From Lentinus brumalis (taxonomy: Eukaryota > Basidiomycota > Agaricomycetes > Polyporales > Polyporaceae): DNA of 64,000 nt. The stretch covers positions 1,674,001 through 1,738,000 of the forward strand of contig MARA01000005.1 of NCBI GenBank assembly GCA_001792895.1. The letters run 5' to 3'. Position numbers and translations under genes: made by a program. The notes under the pieces are model-generated. The model was given only the letters and a program-made list of their open reading frames with translations. It made no database searches and was not told where the DNA came from. Shown here one piece after another: positions 23,091-33,034 of this stretch. The number at the start of each line of letters is the position of its first letter. The stretch's first letter is position 1.

Positions 23091-25844
23091 CTGAGCAACT
23101 CTGAAAGGATTTCGAAACCCAGAAATCTGCCAAAATTGCTCCCCACTCTGATCACCCCCTTGGGAAACACAATTCTGGCACGATTCTCCGGCTATGGCCC
23201 TCTGGAACTTGTGCAGAGATATGTTTCCTATTGGCCCTACAGGCACTTGAACATCTGGCATGGGGTTGTTGAACTCGGAGCTCTATCTCCGGTTCCTTTG
23301 ACGGCGTCAAGTCCATACTTGCACGCAAGGACGCATGCAGTGCACCCTACTAGCGCCCCGACGCGCTAGCGGACACCATTCTTCCTTTCCGATATATCGG
23401 CACTTTTTTATGTTTTCCATTTCCCGGGATTGAACTCTTGACCTCCGCACTTTTCATGCATTTTACGATCGATGAGGAACGAAGAGAATCGTCTTTTAGG
23501 TACAACGATTCCTGCCAGCGAAGGTAACGACAACTGATGTCCGTGGGAAAGTTGTTGGAACTCCGATAGTCAGTAGTAAGTGATTACATAAGTGCATGTA
23601 AGAACCAGGTAAGAAACTTTCTTATGTCCTGGAACCCCAGATCGAGGTTAGGAGTGCACAGCTTTAGGGTTGGCAGACACTCATGCAGCTCTGTAGCGCA
23701 AGTCCAGCATGGTCCTGCTCACCCAACAACTCTGAATGTTGCTTCATTCTTGTAGTAGATATAAAATGCAATATAGACTTCGAAGATGCTGTAAGGCAGA
23801 CTTGTAGTTAAACTATGCTGCACTACACTCTCTGTCTCTCTATCTACCCAGTACACATGATTATGCTGCAGCTTAGTGATGTGCTGAGCCCGGCTGGAAG
23901 CTGGTTTGTAGGCTCTCAAGCTGGTCATCTTTAAGCTGAGCTGGGCTGCTATGTCTATCATTCAGAGATGCTTCTTCAGTACTGCATCTGATGCCTATGA
24001 CCACCAAGGTCTTAATTATTATGGTTTATGACAGACTCAGCCCAAAGCGCAACAATCTTTCATATGTGTCCAATTGTGAATGCCATTTAACTGCTTCCAA
24101 GATAGTTCTTATGGTATGATGGGGTCAAGGTCAAGGATGAATAGGTATCATAAAGCAGTTGCAGTTTGAGGAGCTCAGGCAGCAAACACACACACTGCCT
24201 GAGGGTGGTCTCTTGGGAGGTCCATCGAAGACAAGCACAGATAACCTGAGAAGAGCTTGAGTAGTCTCAGAAGGGGTGTCCAAGGCCTGATGGATGTCCA
24301 GGGCTGTTGGAGGAGTACATCGGAATAACTTGTATGGCTGTGTGTCAGCGTGTAGGATTATTACAAGCACTAAAGCAAATAGAGGTCATCTCTAATAGTC
24401 TCGTAGGTTGGAACAGAGGCAGCCGCTCTGATTGCCACCAGTACTGCCAGTGCCGGGGTGGTCGCTGGTGGTTGCACCTGTTCAATGTTGGCTCTGTGTC
24501 ATCCTCTCACCGTCATCTGCATTGCTGGCGGCAGGCTCTCTGGTCAGGCTTTCCGAGGTACATAAATTGCATGGATCCATGCTTCTCTGTGTGTCTCTGG
24601 TGACACTGCAACAACCACGACTTGCGCTTACTCTCTGGCTGGTACTATAAGGCTAACTCAGCCCACACTTCATTGTATCTCGGCAGCCTACTGGTCTGAT
24701 CCTGGGTCATGCTCTTTGTCCTGTGGCCTGCTGCATGTGCTGAGGGGCGCATTATGGTCTAGCTCTTGGCTTAGGTATGTATCGAAGGGGTTGGCTTGCC
24801 AGCCCACTTTGCAAGGTGTCTGCAGTGTGCATACATCTTGAATCCAGGTGCCCACTTGTTGGCTTTGTGTAACTTGTAATATTCTCCCCGCTAGAGTCGC
24901 CGCAATGAGGTGTACATCTGTAGTCCACTCTGTATTGAACATGGTCTATATAATTGCAATGACAGCTCGGGTGCTTCCTACCATGATATGCATGAACAGA
25001 GAGTGTCACCCGACCATAGTGCTAAGTATTTGGAATCAAGCTTCTGCTGGCTCGGGGGCCCTTGAAGAATGTCTCCCTTCACTGCATATTTATTGCTAGC
25101 TGTATTGAGTTTGTCTCTGCCCCAGGGCCCGAGATGACCTGAGATAATTCCGCAAATCTTGTGGCCCCCTGACAAGACCCTTGGGATCACCCATGAGACA
25201 AATTCTGAGATGATCTCTGGTTGTCTCGGATGCCCCTCACGAGAGAACCTCCTCATGCAGTGACATGGACATATATAAAGCTGGACTTGCATCAAGCAGG
25301 TATCAAGCAAATATATGTACAGGCAAGGTACTACATAGCAGTCCAGAAGTAGAGTAACAAAGGCAGTAGTCTGGGCAATAACAAAGGTAAGAAAGGGTGA
25401 TAGTAGCATAGAAGTAACCAGAAGCATCACACGTAATGGGTGAGCTTGTGATCTAATTGAATATCAATGGTCCTAGTGTGATCTGTTAGGACAAATGCTG
25501 CATGTCAGTCTCTGAATTGATCAATTGCAACCACTTATAAGACACTCATAATTATCTTGAGCTCACATCATCCAGCCAACTTGATCAACAGCATCAGCAA
25601 TATGTCATTACTCTGTACTGTTATTCACCTTTTCACTAAACTACTTACTGATCAAGGACACCAGCAAATAGTGTCATCACTGTTGCCCTATTTGATTGCC
25701 AGTACCAAGCAATGACATCCATAACTGATGAGTGCAATTCATCCTATTGTTGACGCATAAACAGCATAGTAACAGATCTAATGGGTGGTGGACTGACATT
25801 AGCCTCAGCTATAGGTCTTTTTGTTGGAGTCAATGATCACCCAC

Positions 25845-26260
25845 GGTATTGTTATCTGCTATAGTTTCCTTGTACCGCTCTAGTATCTGTCACAGTTGCC
25901 CCCATAACACCCACTTACCCACTGCATTATTATCTGCCATAGTCCTCCTTATATTGCTCTAGTATCTGGCAAAGTTGCCCTCAAAACACTCGCTTACCCA
26001 CCGCATTATTATCTGCCATAGTCCTTCTTGTATTGCTTTGCTATCTGCTTTGTTATCCCTCATAGTTGCCCTTGTTATGCCCACTTACCTGCTGCATTAT
26101 AATCTGCCATAGTCCTTCTTGTATCGCTCTAGTATCTGTCATAGTTGCTCACATAACGTCCACTTACCTGCTGCATTATTATCTGCCATAGTCCGCCTTA
26201 TATCACTTTGTTATCCGGTTTGTTACCCATCATAGTTGCCCTCATAATGCCCACTTACTC
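25845..26260 (+). repeat. Minisatellite, about 80-bp unit, five imperfect copies
   Basis: Unit contains GCATTATTATCTGCCATAGT, then CTCTAGTATCTG, AGTTGCCC and CCCACTTACC. Units alternate between a CTCTAGTATCTGTCA and a TTTGTTATCC version. The same array is present in HEL copy 2. Confidence 0.8.
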
Positions 26261-26699
26261 TATTGAGAACAAAGCCCACAGCTTGCCTGATTGCCGGTGT
26301 CATCCAAAACTACTGAATGCAATCCATCCAGTTATTAATCCCTACTGATGATACTAATGCATGTTATTTGTGATAGACAAACTAGAGCCTCTGTTAGAAG
26401 TCCCCATATTGAAGTTACTTATCAGTTTGTAGAGCCATTGCCAAAACAATCCTAACAGCTTACAGTTTCAGATTGTCCGTCCCAATGGGGCAATTCAGCG
26501 CCGGAAAGCGCTGAGCTCGAAACTGCACCTTGTTGACTTTGTTTGGCCAATAGATCAAAAGACTGATAATAAATGTTGATAGGCAGACTTATAACTCAGT
26601 CTGTAGGTACTGTAGCACACAATAGAGACTTTGTTATCCTGTTTAAGTGCCGGGAATAGGATGGATTGCACTCATTAATACCGATGATGCCATGCCCAT

Positions 26700-26809
26700 G
26701 CTTACAAATCACGGGCGGCAAAAACATGGCGGAAAGTGTTGTTGTGATTGTTATTATGACGTACGACGACACTTTTCCGCCATGTTTTTGCCGCCCATGA
26801 TTTGTAAGC
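26700..26809. mobile_element. 110-bp fold-back element inside HEL copy 1
   Basis: Two 40-bp arms (GCTTACAAATCACGGGCGGC... and ...GCCGCCCATGATTTGTAAGC) separated by about 30 bp. Flanked on the right by two copies of GGCTTGGCATCAT. Also present in HEL copy 2, so it inserted or arose before HEL spread. Confidence 0.8.
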
Positions 26810-27853
26810 ATCGGCTTGGCATCATAATTTGTAAGCAAGGCTTGGCATCATTCTAATTACAATCCATTCAAACTGCAATAGAGTGCCCTATTAACGCAGT
26901 TCTATGCCAAGTAAGCTTTATAAGTGATGTGCCAATGTTGTAAGCAGGGACTCTATCCGTCCTCTGAGTAATTGAGGTTGTTTATGTAAAGATAAGTACA
27001 TGTTAATGGGATGGATTGCATCTATGTCTTCTGGATGTAAGTACCAATGGACGGCGCCAATAAGAACTGTTCGTATCACATCTCTCTCAATATGTATCCA
27101 ATCCGGATGAATGTTATACCATTTGAAAGCTACAGAGAAGCTCTACAACATGGGCTGTGTTTGCAGCCATGTCAATTGATGTTTGTTTATGTGTTTATGG
27201 CATAAAGATATGGATCATTGGCACCAATTGCCCTCTACCAGTGAATTCTTATACCAGGGCTCCTATAATACCTGTATCTCTATGCAGGTGTTATAATGAT
27301 TATACACTGTGATACTTACACTATTCATGAACAGCAGAGAAAGTTGCATGCTAGGTTGTAACTAACATATCATCTATAATTGAGTACAGAGATTCCCCAT
27401 GACTAGTGACTTGCAAGTTCTGGCTCGACCTGAAGCCCGGGGCTTGGGCTCGGCTTCAGATGGCTCGGGCTTGCGTGAACCTCAGGCCGGGCCCCAAGGA
27501 CGCCTCAGGCCGAGCTGAGGGCTCGTCCCGGCCTGAGCCAGGGCTTCAGACAACTGAGAAGTGGAGTCGAAGTCGGTGAAGTGGACGGTTTTTGCGGGCT
27601 TCCTGAGGCTCAAATCAGGCCTATACAGGTTGGCAGTCGACCACAGCTTAACAACCGTGCAGGAGGACCCTCTGAGTGCACATCTGGTCGGATCTGAGTG
27701 AGTGAGTGAACAACTCCATGATTGAGAGCAGCAGAAGCGACGGAACTGGGTGATATGGTCAGTCAGCCCTTGAAGGCTGCGTAAGCTATGGTATTTGACA
27801 CACTTTGACAGCTATGACCGTACCCCTAGTACATGGTTGAGCTGAGTGTCCAA

Positions 27854-30800
27854 TAGTGTTGCAGGGTCCGGTCAAGTCCGGTTTTTTGACCTCCGGGACT
27901 CAGGACCGAGAACCGCAACCGGACTTGACCGCCCAAATTTTGCGCAACCGGACTGAAGGACCGATTCTTGAAGAACCGGACTTAACTGGGGTCCGGTTCT
28001 CGGTCTGAGCCGGTCAAAAACTGATGTCCAGTCTAAACCGGTTGAAGACCGGTCCAGACCAGCTATATCACTCAGAACTCAGGCAGAAGACAGCTGATAT
28101 GCATTCGAGACAGCCTACAGGTCAGCTAGGAACTAACACAGGAGACGTGCAACTACATGAGAGGGCAGGGGAAGCAGGAACTACATGTAAGTAACAAAGA
28201 CAATGAGAGTATGTATAGTAGTGTTGGCACCAGAAGACAAACCTAAGCATCCTCAACAGCAGCGACGAGCTCATCGTATGCCTGCATGTACTCAAAGTCT
28301 TGCATTGCAATCTCCTCGACAAACTTGGAGTTCTCACGCGCCAGATCAACGGTGTCCTTGGCCCAGTGATAGTGCAACACTTGTAGTTGCTCGAAGAGTC
28401 CCGGGTCGAGGCGAGAGCGGCGATCAGTCATTACCTCCTTGCCGCGAGAGAACAGACTCTCAACGCCGACAGCCGCCGCGGGAACAGGGAGGATGTCGAG
28501 GGCAATCCGAGCAATGGTGGGGTACATCGAGGCGTGTGCCTAGACCGCGAGCATGACAGGATTCATCAGCAGGAGCATGTGCAAAGACGAAGGCCAGACT
28601 TACCGCCCACCACTTGACAAGGTCTGTATCGCACTTCACATTAGCAGCGGGATCGTTGAAATACCGCTGGAGTTCTGCCTTCCAACCGTCGACGGCATCC
28701 GCACCCTGCAAGCGCTTGAGTCGAAGGTGATCGTACTCGTCGAGGACGTCAAGAGACTGCTCCCCTGATGCTGAAGGCGGGGCGACATTGCTGTTCACGA
28801 CGGAGGCATCGGGCTTGAATAGACATTTGGGCCAGTACTCACGCATCTGCATCAAACGTTGGAAATTGAGCATGACAGATCAAGGCACAGAGGTACCAAG
28901 AACGTACCGCATTGTCAACAATTTCCCGAGCGTATGCCTGCCAGTTGCGTGCATCGGGATCACCGTTTGCGACAGCCTCGTCGTAATCCTCTGCGCCGCC
29001 CCAGTGCTGCTGGATATAGTCGAGCTTGAGGTACGGATCAGTAACTAATATGAAAGACACGTCAGTTACAGGTCTGCAGCAGGCATACGCGGACCTATAC
29101 TCACAGTGCGAGAGCACATAGCTCCGTGCATGGTCAAGCTTCTCGTAATACTTGTTGATCTTCCCGAGACCCGCGTTCAGGGCGATGTGAAAAAGCGCGT
29201 AGTTGGGGTTCGAGGCCTTCGCCTCCCAGCGCGAGGCAAGGTTTTCAAGTGCCGGGATGACTTGATGCAGCGTCGGAACACGTGTGCTCGAACACAGTTG
29301 GTGGAGACGATTGGCATCCTAACGAGCCAGTCAGCAGCAGAGTAGATAACGTGAAGAGAGCAAGCACTTACTGCCAAAATGTTGCAGCAGAGACGCACGC
29401 GTTCCCAGTCGGCATCGGAGAGCTGGAACGCGGTCCACGGAATCTTCTTGATTGGCTGCCCGCGACGACGAATTGTGGTGATCAGCCCAAACTTGAGGTC
29501 CGCAGTGTTGATGAAGACAGTGATTGGCTGCGAGGACACGGGAACCATCAGAATGTCGAACAGGAGAGTGAGTAATATAGGTACCTCACGGAGCTCGTAA
29601 GCACGAGAGCACATCCCGTGGGAGCTTCCCCAGCGCGTGTTTGTATGCAGAGGGATGATGAGGGGGTGCTTCCGACCAGCCGCGATCTGGAGATCGAAGA
29701 AGTACTGCTTGCGCTGGCCTGACGCTTGCAGCTGTTGGCGAAGGAGGTCAGTAAACACGAAGGACGTGCAGCGAAGTACATCAACGTGTAGCTACTGTAA
29801 CGACCACTTCAAAGTCCATCGTTCACCTCGACGTCAGTGACGGGCCTCGGGTGAACAGATGGGCCCTATATAGATAGCCTGTCCGGCGACGCAGCGCCCC
29901 GCTGTCATGCACAGCGTCATGGAACACGTAGGGACGAGGCGCAGCTACATTATCGCGCACCCCATCAATGCAGGGTCCTGACGGTCGGTCTCAAAGACGG
30001 TCAGTCTCGATGGCGCACTAATGGATGTGCTTCCGGCATGGAAGCACACCCATTAGTCTGGAAGGAGCGATCGAGGAAAAGAGTAAAAGACATACCTTGA
30101 CAGCGAGTGTACGAATCACAGCAATCACATCGAGACCGCCGTTGATGGCGCTGTTGGCAGCACGGGGGTCATACTCCCAAATGGCTTGCTTGGACTCGAC
30201 CAGACCAATCTGGGTGACCCTGGACATGAATGCCTCGGTCCCAAGCTGAACAATGTGACCGAAGCATCTGTAAAGCGGCAGCTTTGTTAGCATCAAGGAA
30301 TGAGCAGTCAGAGGGGAAGTTGCAGGCACCCAAGTTGCTGGCTAGGATCCCGAGATCTTGCAGCGCTCGAGGCGGGCCTCCAGCTCTTCGCCGGCAGTAA
30401 AGTTCGCGGCTGCGTTATCGTTCATAATGTGCCCGAGCTGGAGGAATAGAAGTCAGCGCGGAGTAAGGGAAAAAGCGATCTAACTAACCTTGTGCTCCGT
30501 CTTTGAGGTGATCCCGACACGGTCCATTCCCATGAGCAGATACCGCCCGAGGTTCTCACCGTCATGTCGCCCGAGCACCTTGTGGCAGGCAATTACCTCG
30601 TCACGCATAGTCCAGACCTGGTTCTCGAAGTCGACATCGATCCAGAGCGCAAAAAAGCCGAAGTAGGGGTCAGACGTGTGCGGCGCAGTCCAGAGGTCCC
30701 ATGCGACAGAGACCGAGCCCGGGGCAGTTGCGATTGCCGTCTTGATTTTGTCCATCAGGTCCACGAAATCATTGTTGATACAAGCGCGCACAGTGGCCCG

Positions 30801-32558
30801 GGTAGGTAGCTCAGAGCGGGTCGTCTTTGGGCGCATTGTTACCAGGCAGTTCCTGAAGTGAATGTCGTCGGCGAGAAGTAGAGCCTATACCGATGTTCAG
30901 ACTCAGTTGAAACCCAGAAAGCTCAATTACTTACATGTTGTCCACAGACAACCAATCTGGTAACGCTGTTGAGGATGCTGACGGGTGAGAAGGCCTGCGG
31001 AGATTGAACCTTCGGGAGCATTGTGTCGAGCGACTTCTGCCCGCCCTTCTTGCCCGCTGCTGCCTCCTGCGCCGCAGCTCTAGCTTGTCGAACCTTCTTA
31101 GGAACAGCCCGCCAATTCTCTTCTATGTTCTGCTCCTTGCATCACGCGCTGTAGACGTCATAGTGCGCAGAGGCAATATGCTGGCGAAGGGTGGAGTTCC
31201 CACCCTTGTACCACCCCGCACGCGACCCCTTGGCCTTCTTGATGCACTGGCTGTCACTGCACGACGACATTCTCAGCTCCTATAGGGGCTTCGAACCTAG
31301 CAACACTCACCGGCAAATCAAGCACCACCGTCCATCCTCTTTCCCTGTGTCCGCGAACTTGACGGTCACCTTCTCGGAGAAGATCGTCGAGAGATCTCGC
31401 GCCATATCAATCTTCATGACCGTCTTGGTCGCGCCCGGGAGCTCCTCATCGTCGGAGCTGATCTAGGTATGCCGCTCAGCAATATGAGTCTCAAAACAGC
31501 TGGCTGATGAGTATTTTAGACACTCACGACGATGGGTCCATTCCCTGCACCCTCACCACCCTCGCCCTCGCCCTCGCCCTCACCCTCGTCCTCATCCTCA
31601 CCCTCGCCCTCGTTCTCGCCTTCGCCCTCGCCATTGTTGTCACCCTGCCCAATCCCTTCTCCCCCACCAGAGTTGCTCTCTTCGCTCGAGCTCAACTCAT
31701 CCTCGTCACTGCTGTACTCGCCGTCCGCCTGTTGCTTCTTGCGCGACTTACGACGTTCGCGACCCAACCGACGGACGCCCGCTATCTTCTCCGCCGGTTC
31801 TCGCCGGCAACCGACTTTGTCGCCTTCGACTTGCTCGATGTCGCTGCGGTCTTGCCGGCTGTCTTCGACTTTTTCACGACAATTTCGGACTCGCCCTCGG
31901 AGTCGGACACAGCAGCGGCGGCGCGCTTGCGCTTGTCGCGCGGACATTGATCGGCCTGAAGGGAGTTTGTGCGCACCATAGTGGGGAGGGTGGGGTGGAA
32001 TAGAAGCTCAGAAGGTCACCAAAGGGGTGGAAGGATCAGACTTTAGACTTTTGTGTTCACTTTGTTTGTGCTGCGGACATCTCCTTTTTATCCCCGTTGC
32101 TCGTCTGCTTCCATGCTCGTGCTTGTTTCCGACCCTTTCCGTAACCTCTATGCTACTGTCCTATCGCTGCTCGTCGTTCACGGTGTCTCTTACATGCTGA
32201 CCATCTCGCTGGATCCTTACCTACTATAAACAGTTATGTACATTGATTTCAACCTTGTGTACATGATGTCATAACTTTAGCCCTCCTCCAAAACACTCCG
32301 GATGGCATGAGTCGACCTCTACCGACCTCTCTCGAATGTTCGGAATGCATGCAACCGGTCTTTGACCGGTCATTTGAGACGGTTAGTAACCGGTCGAGCC
32401 GGTTACCGCGGTTCTCTGGTGGCCCGCCATCCGAGGCAACCGCAACTTGACCGACGACTGGACCGTTAGCGGTCCGGTTATATTTGCGGTCATAGCTGGT
32501 GCGGTTGCGGTTAGGTTGCGGTCATGGACCGGTCATGCGACCGGACCCTGCAACACTA
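27854..32558 (-). mobile_element. hAT transposon hAT-1, 4705 bp, perfect 8-bp target duplication
   Basis: Terminal inverted repeats TAGTGTTGCAGGGTCCGGTC at both ends and identical flanks GTGTCCAA (27846-27853 and 32559-32566). Both subterminal 200-bp regions are packed with ACCGG/CCGGT motifs. One transposase gene on the minus strand. Inserted in the outer MITE. Confidence 0.95.
28243..31979 (-). pseudogene. hAT transposase (BED finger, RNase H-like core, dimerisation domain), decayed
   Basis: Starts at the ATG at 31979 with a lysine-rich segment (KSKTAGKTAATSSKSKATKS), then an EGEGE/EDEDEGEG acidic tract near 31540-31650. Exons with GTGAGT donors follow: a BED zinc finger is split over 31462-31311 and 31250-31150 (WCLICR, then GWYKGGNSTLRQHIASAH). 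The catalytic region includes SVAWDLWTAPHTSDPYFGFF (about 30710-30650) and RCFGHIVQLGTEAF (about 30270). The C-terminus (28530-28243) is the hAT dimerisation domain (LDILPVPAAAVGVESLFSRG). Lesions: a 1-nt frameshift near 31790 and a TGA at 31144-31142 after HYDVYSA. The intron between about 30095 and 29725 is unusually long (about 370 bp) and contains a hairpin. Cut-and-paste enzyme by family; dead here. Confidence 0.85.
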
Positions 32559-33017
32559 GTGTCCAAGCCCCAGCCTGACGGCTCGGCTCGGGCTTGACAG
32601 ATCCTCGAGCCGAGCCATCAGGCCATCTCAAGCCCTCAACAAGGCCCATCTTGTCCCGGCCTGTCTGAGGGCTCGGCCTCACGGCTTGATGGCCTGAGGC
32701 CGGGACTTGCAAGTCACTACCCATAACATAAAAAAACTCCCAATTCCTCATCGATCGTCCCTGCCAGGAATGGCCTACTTCCCAACAAGTTTCTTTTCGC
32801 TCTTTGTTGATTTTCTTTGGCGATTTTCTGGCTGTGGCTGTTACAACTGTATAGCTCATGTAACACGCACCGTAGACAGCGCGCTCGTCGAGCTCTGGGG
32901 TCCTTAGACTTCACAGAGCTCGACATAGGTGTGTAGATTTGCTCTTGTCAATATATTAGACTTCACAGAGCTCGACATAGGCCATTGTGATCGCTCTGAG
33001 GCGCACTGCAGCCAACA

Positions 33018-33034
33018 GGTTATGAGCCCTGCGC
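33018..33034 (+). promoter_or_regulatory. Primer-binding site complementary to an internal half of initiator Met-tRNA
   Basis: Immediately after the CA end of the 5' LTR stands GGTTATGAGCCCTGCGC. Its complement, GCGCAGGGCTCATAACC, is the D-stem-to-anticodon-loop part of fungal initiator tRNA-Met (CAT anticodon included). Priming by a cleaved half tRNA is known for Drosophila copia and yeast Ty5. Confidence 0.8.

Larger units (their letters stand above)
27404..32719. mobile_element. Outer hAT-like MITE (about 600 bp) inside HEL copy 1, itself interrupted
   Basis: Termini TAGTGACTTGCAAGT in inverted orientation (27404-27418 and 32705-32719). The 8-bp flanks are CCCATGAC (27396-27403) and CCCATAAC (32720-32727), one mismatch; HEL copy 2 has the uninterrupted CCCATAAGATA at 47384. 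Many GGCTCGG/CCGAGCC words lie near both ends, as expected for transposase-binding subterminal repeats. Without the inner hAT (27854-32558 plus one 8-bp target) it is about 600 bp and codes for nothing. Confidence 0.85.
23464..32790 (+). mobile_element. HEL copy 1: 4-kb non-coding element without target duplication, Helentron-like
   Basis: The left end is TACGATCGATGAGGAACGAA. The right end is a 31-32 bp tail (CCCTGCCAGGAATGGCC...CCCAACAAGT) preceded by TTCCTCATCGATCGT (32744-32758), the inverted match of the left end. So one repeat is terminal and its partner subterminal. Removing T...T restores the copia LTR exactly as in the 3' LTR, with no duplicated bases. About 4.0 kb long once the inner hAT elements (27404-32719) are taken out. 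It holds a minisatellite and a fold-back element but no protein gene. Asymmetric inverted ends, T|T insertion and no target duplication resemble non-autonomous Helentron/Helitron2 elements; the class is an inference. Confidence 0.65.
23277..33017 (+). repeat. Copia 5' LTR, split into 23277-23463 and 32791-33017
   Basis: The left piece ends ...TTTTCATGCATTT and the right piece resumes TTCTTTTCGCTC; the 3' LTR has the uninterrupted version at 54235-54260. The right piece has a TCACAGAGCTCGACATAGG segment twice (near 32905 and 32965), as in the solo LTR at 55818, while the 3' LTR has it once. Confidence 0.9.

Noticed and set aside
25845..26260. CRISPR-like array of regularly spaced repeats
   Set aside because: Units of about 80 bp are similar along their entire length with no unique spacers; an ordinary minisatellite in a eukaryotic element.
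31516..31950. Two overlapping long frames on opposite strands in the GE/SP-rich tract
   Set aside because: Low-complexity GAGGGC-type repeat within the hAT-1 transposase linker; it opens several frames by composition.
23464..32790. Canonical Helitron
   Set aside because: Ends are TACGATC...AACAAGT, not TC...CTRR in either orientation, and copy 2 is inserted between T and G; only the Helentron-like features fit.
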